DNA of 64,000 nucleotides from Cylicocyclus nassatus (lineage: Eukaryota; Nematoda; Chromadorea; Rhabditida; Strongylidae). The notes beneath the pieces were generated by a model that worked only from the letters and a program-made list of their open reading frames with translations, made no database searches and was not told where the DNA came from. The DNA is taken from assembly GCA_958299035.1 (NCBI GenBank), contig CATQJL010000001.1, positions 47,866,461-47,930,460 on the forward strand, in the 5' to 3' direction. This document shows, in pieces, positions 10,623-20,617 of this stretch (position 1 is its first letter; each line of letters opens with the position of its first letter). The position numbers and the translations under genes were made by a program.

Positions 10623-11628
10623 TTAGGTGGGTCCGAAAGTTCGTGCCGTTTTTCGCGCTATTTTAAAATCGTTCAAAATGAAGATAGGCAAATCTTTAAA
10701 ACAGTAAACGATGCAGAATTTCTTCCTCTTTTCAGCAGCTATGATTCCGTTGTGACTGTTTCGAAGACCGCGAAGATAATTGCCGAAAACTGGAACTCTT
10801 CATTTTCATCATATCTAACTTTCGCTAATTTTTGGAAATTTTATTTCAGACTTTTGAAGGTGCTTTAATAACCACCCGATAAGGCAAACCTTTTTCAAAT
10901 TAATGCAACTTTTTGCATCTCTCTGGCATGCCTTCTAGAATTACCAAAATATATTTTTCAAAGTGACATTTTGTATTTGGCTCATTACCTCGCAAAACAT
11001 CAGGTGTTGAACAATTTGAGTGTCATTCGATGCATCTTTTTCTCCTCTTCCTGACAGCTACCTTTTATCTGCGAAACATGCGGCTTTTGCAAAATCGCTG
11101 TACTTTCCAATTTTATGGTGTGCAAGGTTGTGGACGACATTCCATAATCTATGAATTTTCATGCCGTAATCGCTCATTTACTTCGTAATACTAGTGATAA
11201 TAATAATAACCAAATTTTAAAATTTTGACATTTGAGGATTTCGCAGTGTTTGGTGCAATTATGTGTCATGCGATTTTTTTAAATTCAATGCTCGGGTAGA
11301 ATAATTCAGCAAAATTCTAAAGAGAAAACTGAAAAAATTTAAAAAGTTGCATTAATTTGAAAAAGGTTTGCCTTATCAGGTAGTTACTAGGGCACCTTGA
11401 AAAAGTGAAGATACTAAAAATTATTGAAAGTTAGACATGGTAAAAATAAAGGGTTTTAGTTTTTGGCGATTATCTCAGCGGTCTTTGAACAGTCACAGAG
11501 GAAACATAGCATGTGTGGAAAGAGGAAGAAATCCCGCATCGGCTACTGTTTTAACGATTCGTTTATCTTCATTTTAAACGATTTTATAACAGGTCCAAAA
11601 AACGGCACGAACTTTCGGATTCACCTAA
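10623..11628. mobile_element. Palindromic mariner-ended element E1 (about 1 kb)
   Basis: The ends are TTAGGTGGGTCCGAAAGTTC and its near complement, each flanked by TA, as expected for Tc1/mariner insertion. The TIRs continue into a full-length palindrome. AACAGTAAACGATGCAGAA near 10700 mirrors sequence near 11540-11560. CTTTTTCAAATTAATGCAAC near 10890 mirrors GTTGCATTAATTTGAAAAAG near 11345. No transposase frame, so it is a non-autonomous fold-back derivative. Confidence 0.8.
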
Positions 11629-11630
11629 TA

Positions 11631-12551
11631 TAAAATAAAGGAAAACATTAACAGATTTGCTTTGCAATCGCCAACGATCGATTTATCATGAGGTTGGCCT
11701 TTGCACACATGTTTTCGTCCGGCAAACAAAGCGATCGTGAGCACCAACTTTGCCCTTATAAAAAAACTGCTAGCAAAATGACGCTGTTAACAGCGCTTTC
11801 AAAAACGCGCTAAGGATTCTGCACATCAGTCGCATCTGAAAAATCGTCGAAAAGTTCTGAAGCACCTAATTTACTTCCGAAACAATTACTCGTTTGGATT
11901 TTCCTACCATACAACGTCCTCGCGAAGTTACCTAATCACACAGGACTCATTGCGAAATGTTTGCTGCACACGAAATGTTGAGCTTCCTTTATAAAGTGAT
12001 ATGTGAGTACCCCGAGCAGTCTTCTGTTTTCATAGAGATAGGAATGTTTCGTTATTTTTCCACAACACATACACGAACGGAGATTACTCATCAATAAAAA
12101 AATTTCATGCGCAAAATATCAGTTTAATTATGTTGTTATTGTTTTGAGCGAACTCCCTTTTCTGACATGCATAGGCTTCCTTCTCTTCGACATAATCAGA
12201 CGTTATTAAATATGCGCAACCCTAACTAATGAAGACGCTGTTTTCTTCTCTCACATTTAATTTGGTTGGAGTAGCTGTTTTCATCTCTTCGCTATAATTT
12301 GAGTCTGGGTGACGTCTCAAAACACTACATAGTGGGTAAATCATAACTTCCTCATTTTTTTACTTTTCTCTGGTTACAAAAACTGCCGAAGGTTGTGAAT
12401 TGATTACATGAGAGCAAGAATAAAAATGACTTGGAACTAAGATGAAGCGGAAATTTGCTACGTGTATGCGTATGTAAGGGGATAGAACTCAGAACCAAGA
12501 TTTTTTTGCGTGGGTGACAGGCTAGCTCATACTTTGATTGCAACGCAGGCA
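11631..12551. other. No gene recognised
   Basis: AT-rich spacer between E1 and the SINE. Nothing supported on either strand. Confidence 0.3.
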
Positions 12552-12564
12552 GTTTTGGACATAT

Positions 12565-12834
12565 AAAGGATAAAAGATAAAGGATTCGGCGTCTTCATTA
12601 CCATCTGCGGGCATGCGCCGAACGCACCTACTTCATAGTCGAAGAGACAACTGTATGAGCGCGAGCCTATTACAGTGACTTGGGGGGATCGGCCGTTTAC
12701 CCCAGATCACTCTGGTGTCAATTTATCGGCCCCGGGGGGTAGAGGGCTTGGTTGGCGCGGGGGCGGGAATCGAGCTTGTGTCCGATCCGGTCATAGCGGC
12801 GCCTCATACCACTACGCCACTCGTCCCCCATTTC
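12565..12834 (-). mobile_element. tRNA-derived SINE, copy 1
   Basis: Read on the minus strand the head is GACGAGTGGCGTAGTGGTAT (box A type) with GCTCGATTCCC (degenerate box B) about 35 bp further on, so it is tRNA-like. A tRNA-unrelated body and a tail of TTTATC/CTTT words follow. The insertion is flanked by GTTTTGGACATAT (12552-12564) and GTTTTGGACACAT (12835-12847), a 13-bp target duplication with one mismatch. A second copy lies at 32268-32546 and aligns along its full length. Direct repeats of this size fit LINE-mediated retrotransposition. It is not a functional tRNA gene because the arms do not pair properly and the unit continues about 200 bp past the box B region. Confidence 0.88.
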
Positions 12835-12847
12835 GTTTTGGACACAT

Positions 12848-13354
12848 GGGAATTGGGAATCCCAAATGAAATGTGATTCAAAAACGTAGTCGAGACACTG
12901 GCCAAGCGACAGCGCAGATGGTGCACTCGGGCTGAGCTACTTGTCTTCAAACCAGACCCCCGCTACCGTATTCGGCGGATGACTTGCATGGGATTTTATG
13001 CTAATGAGTGTAAACCCGCCGCCTTCGTGATGGGTTTCCGCGGTAAACCTCTAATTTCTTGGGGACAGGTACCTGGACTCCACCTTTAACGCATTTTCGT
13101 CCGGTTATGGGTGACGACCTAGACCAAGGTAAAGAGGTTTGAGTACATGGAGCCTAATAGACGGAAACCTGAAAATGCCTCTTGAAAAAAAACGCCAACG
13201 CAACAACATGAAACGAATGTCATGCTTGCTAACTTTGACTACTAGCTTGCGATTTGCGCGTAATTATGGCTACAGAGCACACTTTGCCATCTTTGATGCG
13301 CAATCGCTATCGATGACGTAGCATTAGCGTCAAGTAGACCTTATAACCAAACAT
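12848..13354. other. No gene recognised
   Basis: Spacer after the SINE. A 60-codon frame at 13139 has no features. Confidence 0.3.
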
Positions 13355-13500
13355 AATCCGCACAAGAATTAGAGAGTTTAAGCTTAACAAAATATTCACG
13401 GAATGCAGGTCAAATCTGCAAAAACCAAAATGACCAATTGAATTTAGTGAACCAAAGTTGAAATGATCTTTGTCTTATCGTCTACTATTGTATTCGTAAT
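13355..13500 (+). repeat. 146-bp direct repeat, unit 1
   Basis: Begins AATCCGCACAAGAATTAGAG and ends TATTGTATTCGTAAT. It is repeated in the same orientation at 13601-13750 with about 90% identity by eye, so a segmental tandem duplication with a 246-bp period is likely. Confidence 0.9.
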
Positions 13501-13600
13501 ACAGTAGGACGAGCAAACCTAAATTACGAAATGCAGCTTTTTCTCCAAAAGGTTTTTGACTGTGCGCATACAGCCCTTCTTAGAATGTGCCCTGATGATC

Positions 13601-13750
13601 AAATCCGCACAAGAATTAGAGAGTTTAAGCTTAACAAAATATTCACGGAATGCAGGTCAAATCTACAAAAACCAAAATGACCAATAGAATTTAGTGAACC
13701 AAATTGAAACGATCTTTGTTTTCTAGTATTACTAGTATTGTATTCGTAAT
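13601..13750 (+). repeat. 146-bp direct repeat, unit 2
   Basis: Second unit of the duplication starting at 13355, with small substitutions and a TAGTATTAC insertion near its end. Confidence 0.9.
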
Positions 13751-13789
13751 CAGCATGCCGATTACCCCCCCCCACCCTCTGCCAACTCC

Positions 13790-13946
13790 CAGCCCCGTAG
13801 CTCAAACTTTGCGAAAAATCATTAAAATCGATATCGATCGATAAGGAAAAGTGGCCTATGACTCCCGCCCTGCCCCGAAGTGTATGTGTCAAGTTTGGTT
13901 CGGATCGGTTCAGAAATAAAATTTTCTATTCGGAACATAGTTACGT

Positions 13947-13977
<31 letters not shown>

Positions 13978-13985
13978 TTCAACTT
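13790..13985 (+). repeat. Dispersed repeat R2, copy a
   Basis: Landmarks in order: TTTGCGAAAAATCATTAAAA, ATCGATCGATAA, AAGTTTGGTTC, TTCAGAAATAAAATT, GGAACATAGTTACGTACAGA, then a GACA microsatellite and CAGACATTCAACTTTA. The reverse complement of 61745-62088 carries the same blocks. R2 resembles R1 only in its microsatellite terminus. Confidence 0.65.
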
Positions 13986-14485
13986 TATGTATAAGATGAC
14001 TCTTAGCGGAAAAGTATTGGCATGTCAAATAACTGTAGTGTTCTTACTGAGATACGTAGTAAGTAACGCAGAATTGATAGTTTAGTGCATGGATCATTTC
14101 CACTCTTCCAGCCGCTTGGGTGTGTCGCGCGAAACGACTTTTCCCGTTTCAGCTACCCAGCCAAGTCCGCAAGAATTGGTAAAACTAAAGCGCAATTTGC
14201 ACGTGGAGGTAAATAACTGTCGTATTCGTTTGACATGCAATTCAGCAGATCAGAAGGCAGTGTGCTGCTAAAATCGTATATTTCGAAGATGATAATAGCA
14301 CTACTATGTCAGGCATCACACGCTGCTCAAGACACTAACAAATCATTTAATCCTAATCCCTCATTGTGGAAGTAGATCTTTGTCAGGTCTGGCCTGGCGC
14401 TAACAAATGCGATGCTTATCAAAATACATTATGTATGATGCTGGATAACGATGGCGCAGAACTGATTTTTACTTGAATTCTATCG

Positions 14486-14692
14486 TTACATCTCTAGGTG
14501 GTTACTACCTAGAGATGTAAGAAAAACTATAGGTTTTGAAATTGCGTTCTAAAACGCAATTTCAAAACCTATAGTTTGGTCTATAGTAATAGACCAAACT
14601 ATAGGTTTTGAAATTGCGTTTTAGAAAAAGAGCATGCTAGCAGCTCTTTTTCTAAAACGCAATTTCAAAACCTATAGTTTGGTCTATTTTAC
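14486..14692. repeat. Cluster of alternating perfect hairpins
   Basis: The first hairpin is TTACATCTCTAGGT with its exact complement (14486-14520). Then follow four head-to-head copies, alternating in orientation, of a unit around AAACTATAGGTTTTGAAATT. Copies 1-2 make one hairpin (14524-14577). GTTTGGTCTATAGTAATAGACCAAAC joins pairs through another hairpin near 14573-14599. Copies 3-4 make a longer hairpin extended by GAAAAAGAGC/GCTCTTTTTC. No coding frame. Pairing is essentially perfect, so the cluster is recent or maintained. Confidence 0.9.
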
Positions 14693-15006
14693 CTTGTTCA
14701 AGCTACATTGCTTAGATTGGAGATGAAGTCCGTCTTTCTTGAGATGGCGACAATCAACTAAATTAAATTTTCTCAGAGGAGAATGTCATGCCATGTATTT
14801 TCTTGAACCTCTTAAAATTTTAAATTGTTTGGGAAACATTGATGTTTTTAGCTCGTGTGATCATAGTGCCCAGAAAACTTGAACTTTTGCTTTACGTGAA
14901 CAGAGCATCAGAAAGCATAAAATCCATCTTTCCAACTCGAGTTCTTAATAATTTTGCGTGAATTCACATACAGCACACAATAACACGCTATTCTTTGATA
15001 TAGATA

Positions 15007-16220
15007 TTAGTTTTCGGTTCATGCCGTTTTTAAAACCTTAGCTCAGATCATGCAGAACGCAAATAGACAAACGCTCCAAACGGTATTCAATGCAGCACTT
15101 CTTCCTCTAGCAGTGATGTTTTTATTCCAAGTATTCCAATCGTCGCGAACTGTCGGAATTTTCAATCTATGCTTCTTACTTATCCTAAATATGGAATATC
15201 TAAAAAATAGTCTAAAAAATAATAATCTAAAATAAAATAAAATAATCAAAAAATATCTATAATAAATGTCTTCTAAGATTTTTTAGATTAGAATTCTGGA
15301 AGAGCTTTGATAACAGTCGGATAAAGTAAACAGAGTGTAAATATAATGCAATAATGCAATAATAATATTCATATAACGCAGTTTTCTGACAGCTTCAGCT
15401 GAATTTCCAAGGTTTTCGGAGTTTCTTTTGTTGAAGTCATCTATAATATATTTTGACATCCCAAACTCTTAGGCCTTGAACAGAGTTCACGCGATTTGTT
15501 CGTCGCGATTCAATCGCTACAAGACAACTGTTACGAGTTCATTGCATGCCGATCAGCTTGCATTTCGGTGTGATACTTTTCCAGCTCGAAATTTCTGAAT
15601 GTAAAATGAATGAATGAAAATCGCGACGATCAAATCGCGTGAACCCTGTCCGACGCCTTAGAACATTAGCGAGCAACGAGCATTTGAGGTGTCATTGAAT
15701 GAGCTTTTCCTCCGTTTTATGATAGAAGTTTTTCATCATGATTCTTTTTCTAAATTTGTGTTTTCCCATGCTGTTCCAAAATATTCGAAAATCAGTATCC
15801 CGAAGTGGCAAAGAACGATTTTCGAAAGATTCAAATTCGAAGAACTATCAGTTTCTGAAGCTTTTTTGTATTTCACGATTCCGCAAAAGTAAAGACTTTC
15901 GTAAATCCTTCTAAAAATGATAGAAAGCCATTCTAAGAAGCCCAAAAAGTGCAATGTATTGTACTTTGTTCACTCTATTTGAATTTTATCAAAGCTCTTT
16001 CAAGTAAAATTTCGAAAAATTAGCCACTGGGGAGTAGAAGATTATGGGCTGGAGATTTTGACTATTGTTCAAGCGATTGTCAAAGGACTCGAAAGAAAAA
16101 CATCACTATTGAAAGATGAAGAAACTCTGCGTAGAACGCTGTTGTAAGCATTTCTCTATCGTTACTCTGAGTGTTTTGAGGATAGCCCTAAAAACGGCAC
16201 GAACTTTGGAACCGAGTCAA
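15007..16220. mobile_element. Palindromic mariner-ended element E2, interrupted
   Basis: The right end complement reads TTGACTCGGTTCCAAAGTTC then GTGCCGTTTTT. The left end reads TTAGTTTTCGGTTC then ATGCCGTTTTT. TA flanks both ends. The inner arms mirror each other (for example GAGTATTCCAATCG-like blocks and TTTTTAGATTAGAATTC against the right arm). E2 shares the TTCRTGCCGTTTTT subterminal block with E1. A separate inverted-repeat element sits near its centre at 15481-15648. No transposase frame. Confidence 0.65.
15481..15648. mobile_element. 168-bp hAT-like element nested inside E2
   Basis: The ends are CAGAGTTCACGCGATTTG and complement CAGGGTTCACGCGATTTG, followed by TCGTCGCGATT on both sides. 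CAGGG-type termini are common in hAT-like MITEs. An unambiguous 8-bp target duplication could not be read. Confidence 0.6.
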
Positions 16221-16424
16221 TAACCAGCATGTTTGAATGGTTCAGAATGATTAAAAAATGATTAATGTTACCTGTTTGCAACTTTTTGCTCGAAGGGAAG
16301 AATAAGGGAGAGAACAGAAAGATTTTCTAGATTTGGCAACTGGGAGCTCAGAATTCGCGTTGTGCTCATATTGTTTGTATAGGTCAGATTTTTTTTACAG
16401 GTTATAGGGCTATGTAGGTTGTTT

Positions 16425-16660
16425 GGATTGGTTTTTAAAATGGTGGCGACGGACTTGGCTGCGGTCTTTGCACCTTCGGGAGCATAAAACATTTATACAA
16501 AAAGACATCATCTCAACGCTCAGCTCAGTCACTTCCAGGTGTCCAAATACTGCCACAAAACAGAGGAACTATCATGAGAACGGGGTTGCCAGAAGTGCGC
16601 GTGCGATCGCGCGCGGCCGCCCCATTGTCACAATTTTTGAATGCCGCATAAGCAGTATCA
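16425..16660 (+). repeat. Dispersed repeat R3, copy c (full length)
   Basis: This runs from GGTGGCGACGGACTTGGCTG through GGTCTTTGCACC, ATCTCAACGCTCAGCTCAGT and CAGGTGTCCAAAT to GCGCGCGGCCGCCCC and ATTTTTGAATGCCGCAT. Of the four R3 copies it is one of two that keep both halves. Confidence 0.65.
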
Positions 16661-17870
16661 AGTGCAAATGATGTACGTTTGCAACTTCCCGGTTTTTATC
16701 CTTTGTTCAACACTTCGAAAAAACTTTTCACTTTTGCTCCGGCAGCATGTGGGTCGACTGAAGACCGTGAAAGAGCACGAACTTCAACAGCTGTGATTTC
16801 TAATTGGGTGTTGGACATGATTTTCGGTGTCTTAAAAATTCTGATCTTGGGTTGCGAAATCGTCATTATGAGCCGCTCTTGGTATCAAGAAGAAAGATCA
16901 GCATCCAATGAATATTATTGGAAAGTTCGATGTCATAGATTTGGTAGAACCTTGATGTATTTTCCTCACGACATGTGTAATTGTCATTCTTCTCAAGTAT
17001 GCGTGGAACATCTGCAAATAACAAAACATTCAGCCATTGCCGACTTGTTCAGCTATTCTCATTCCTTCGTTGTTGCTAGTTCATCGAAATCGACTTCAAG
17101 TTTGACTCCAAGTCTGTTGCAAGCAGATCGTCTTACAATTTGCTCCGAGCAGACGTACAGATCAAACACCATGCGAAAGAAGGCCTTTTGGTTTCGCAGT
17201 ATCTAAGCATTGAGTGTTACCGACATGTCATTCATTCCGCCTCGCCACTCATCTTCATTTGCCCCAGAGGCGCGATCCACTTATTTGCGCAATTTGGATA
17301 TTGTTATCTGCGTCAATTACGCCACTCTGGTATTACTCCCGGCGATATTTGCTCTTCATCTAGCATTTCGCTAACACTTTACGATTCTCTCGTAGCTATA
17401 TTAAAAACGCTACTTTTGCAGCTGCGAAATCGAGAAGAAATAGTGCAAAATTACGAAGCCAGGCGAGATATGAATACGTGGCGATGGAAGTAAGATGTGG
17501 CGCTTTTTCCAAAACTTGAGGCAATTTCAATGGCTAATTCTTCATCTGTCGCGTCTTCTTCTGGCTATTCGAATTTTACATTCCAAGGCTTCATTCGAAT
17601 CAACAGCGAACGTCATTCAGTAGTTTGTTTGGAGAGTAATATTAGTATGGCTCTCTGGAGTAGCTACCATTGCGGAAGTAATGGATCCCAAGTTTTCACC
17701 GCTAGACCCTCGTGAGCTCACTGTCAGAAAGAGCTGCTAAAAACTCCGAAGTAAAGATTCTTTCGAATGAATTGTCGAAGTGGAAGAACTCTGGGAAGCA
17801 CACGACTAAAAAAGCTTCTGCACTTTTGAAAAAAAAGAAAGTTCCAGGACTCTGATTTTAGAATTTAAAT
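16661..17870 (+). other. Unidentified region with unusually long open frames
   Basis: A 175-codon frame (16679-17206) is overlapped by a 117-codon frame (17140-17493). The second frame continues after one TAA for another 72 codons (17497-17715). A third frame then reads a Lys-rich stretch ending KKASALLKKKKVPGL just before 17855. No family is recognised, and I see no splice set that joins them cleanly. Possibilities are a frameshifted relic of a transposon or retroelement gene, or chance openness in a slightly more GC-rich block. The three-frame pattern favours decay over an active gene. Confidence 0.25.
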
Positions 17871-18092
17871 ACTAAGAATAAAATAAATACGTTATAAATA
17901 CTGAAAAATGAGGTACTAATTTGATAGAGGAAAGCTAGAGATTGTAACAAGCTTGAACATTATCAAATGATTTTAACGAAAAATGGAAGCAAAAATTCAT
18001 ATAGATTGTATTTGTAATTTCTGAATACAGGATTTAATTCGGATCTCCACCTTTCGTAAACGCTATGATACCCCCAAATGCCTTACTATATA

Positions 18093-19234
18093 TTAGGTTA
18101 AACCGGAATCGTTCGCACCATCTTTCGTAACTTCTTTTACTTACGATAAACCTGCACGTCAATAATAATACTAGGAAGGCAAGCGTGTACTTTTTAAGGA
18201 CACCTTGTATGCTTTTTACTAAGCTTTAGTTGCAAGATAAAATTGGGGGAAATCACTTCATTTTCGGAATTTTAAGGCAAGGCCGTCAATTCCAAAACTG
18301 TGCCTTAAAACTCAAAATAGGTAGTGAACTAGGTTTTTTGATACCCTCTTTCTAGCTGAGCAAAATTCGTGCTGACCAATCTCGTCTCAATAAAGTTAAG
18401 ATTTTTGAGAAAAATGTCAAAAAAATCTGTTCCTTAAGAAAATGATTTTTTGACATTTTTGAATATCTCAATCAGCGCGAGTTCTGCTCAGGTAGAGAAA
18501 TGGATTGAAAAAACCCAGGTTACTGATTGGTTTTTATGGCACAGTTTCGGATTTGTTAACGGGCTTGCCTCAAAATTCCAAACCTAAAGCGACTTATAAG
18601 GAATGCTACCTAACTTAGGCCTTTTGGCAAGGGAGATATATATTCTGAATCAACTTCAAACACTGATTCCAAATATGCTATCCCTAGCTGCTGCGCACCA
18701 TTCTGAAACGAGTTATGGACTTTTTCCTGCGCAAAATCGGCATACTCATGACTCACTGACATCACGGCATCATCATTTGAGTGCTAATACACTTCCATTA
18801 AGTTCCTTTTTAGCGAGAAAAGATTGGATTTGTGTTATTTCGAAGCCTTAGCACGTTCTTCTTGCAGATTTTTACCTACAGGCAGACCCATGTTCAGTAG
18901 TATACCAATTCTGCGCAGGAAAAAGCTCATAACTCGCTTCGGAATGGTGCGCGGCAGCTAGGAATAGCATATTTGGAATCAGCGTTTGAAGCTGATTCAG
19001 AATATATATATGACCCTTGCCAAAAGGCCGAGCTAAGTTAGGTAGCTTCCCTTGTTAGTTTTCCTAATTTTATCTCTGCAACCAAAACTTATTATTAGTA
19101 AAGAGCACGCAAGGTGCCTTTAGAAAGTGCACGCTTGCTCTTCCTAATGCTATTTTTGACTTGCAAGATTACTGTAAGAGAAAGAAGGTACGATTTTTTG
19201 AAAATGATGCGAACGAACTTTCGGTTCAACCTAA
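18093..19234. mobile_element. Palindromic mariner-ended element E3 (1.14 kb)
   Basis: The ends TTAGGTTAAACCGGAATCGT and complement TTAGGTTGAACCGAAAGTTC are both flanked by TA. The palindrome extends through the arms. CTACCTAACTTAGGCCTTTT with TGATTCCAAATATGCTATCC near 18605-18690 mirrors AAAAGGCCGAGCTAAGTTAG with GGAATAGCATATTTGGAATC near 18960-19055. The arms contain the CTGATTCC/GAGTTATGG core seen in the differently ended fold-back family F. No transposase frame. Confidence 0.8.
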
Positions 19235-19439
19235 TATATAGTAGACGCTAATTTAAGGAAAAACGGAGTTATGAAAAAAGCGGCTTCCCCCCCCCTTCTG
19301 GCGTTGGACTCCTCCCGCATATTCAGATGTATATGTGCACACGGCATATCTATTTCGCTCATATACGTGCACTGTACCCTAGGACATGATTTCAGCTCAA
19401 AAATGTCCTAAAATTCTAACCAGCGTAACATCACCAATA

Positions 19440-19690
19440 ATATGTCATTTATAAAATCGTGACAACGGGCTTGATTACGGTCTTTGCGCTCGCAGGAGCC
19501 TGAGACACTCAGACAAAAAAGTAGCCTTCAAGATGCAGCTCAATCACTTCCGGTGTCTAATATTATCATGGGTACATTAAAAAGCATTTTTTCACCCAGC
19601 GAATAATGTTGCCGTAATTGCGCGCGTGTCGCACGCGGCCGCGCCATCGTCACGATTTTTCGAATGCCCTGCACAACTCATCTTCGGGTT
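19440..19690 (+). repeat. Dispersed repeat R3, copy d (full length)
   Basis: Begins ATCGTGACAACGGGCTTGAT, passes GGTCTTTGCGCTCGCAGGAG and CACTTCCGGTGTC, and ends with the GCGCGTGTCGCACGCGGCCG block and CACGATTTTTCGAATGCC. It aligns with 16425-16660. Confidence 0.65.
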
Positions 19691-20149
19691 TCCTTAAAGT
19701 ATCTGTATTATTCGTATTCTAAGTGGATCCAATAAAATCGGGAACATGCGCTACTTCTTTCAGTTTATTTGCATCTGCTTTGCTTCAGTTCAACCATTGA
19801 GCTAATTCTGCAAAATGTTCTGATAGTCCCATAAGGCTCGTGAAAGAGTTGATTGTAATGTCTGAATGATCCCAATGGAAACATAAATTTGTGCATGTGC
19901 AATAGATTCTGAATGGGTATGACTAGGAAGTTCCAACATCAATGTCGCTCATGATCCCGATGAAATAGGTTTTATTCATTGAATAATTGGTTTGAGGAAG
20001 CACCAAATCCATTGGGATACATTCACTCAGCCAAATGTGTATCAATCAAAGACATTTAAGTAAGGACTTCTCACATTAAAAGCTCAATCACCTTCGTAGC
20101 CGAATTGAAGCGCAAACAAAGTACGTTAAAATGCTAAACAAGATCTCTG

Positions 20150-20617
20150 ACAAGGGAAGGATACTTTGTCGAAGTGGCGCTTCCTATGAAATGCATACTA
20201 TCTTGTAGAGCATGGAACGCTGATTCCGAATCTGCTTTTTCTATCTGCAAAGCGCTTTTGGGAGGGGAGTTCTGGAATTTTCTAAGGTGAAAATTCAATG
20301 ATTTGATTGGTGGGAAAACAGGTTTAAGGTCTTTCCAGCGCTTGAAAAGATTAATGGCTAACATGACTTCATTAAATTGAAGGTATATGTTGTATGAAAC
20401 ATCTTGGCGGTAATCATGGCCCCTTAGCTCACGGACTAAAGTCCTGAATGATTTTATTGTAACAACGCTTTCAAAATTCTGCATAAATTTCCATAACTCC
20501 TTTCCAAGAAGTGCTTTGCAGATACCGAAAGCAGTTTTGAAACCAGCGTTTTATGCTCTATAAAACAGTGTACATTTTGCATGGAAACGCTACTTCGGCC
20601 AAGTATACTTCTCTTGT
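20150..20617. mobile_element. Fold-back family F element (F1)
   Basis: The left end is ACAAGGGAAGGATACTTTGT then CGAAGTGGC. The right end is the complement, GCTACTTCGGCCAAGTATAC...CTTGT. Each arm then carries the family core: GGAACGCTGATTCCGAATCT followed by a CTATCTGCAAAGCGCTTTTG-like block. Interior frames on the minus strand are incidental. Confidence 0.8.

Noticed and set aside
13355..13750. CRISPR array or satellite
   Set aside because: Only two 146-bp units with a single spacer, in a eukaryotic context. It is a simple direct duplication.
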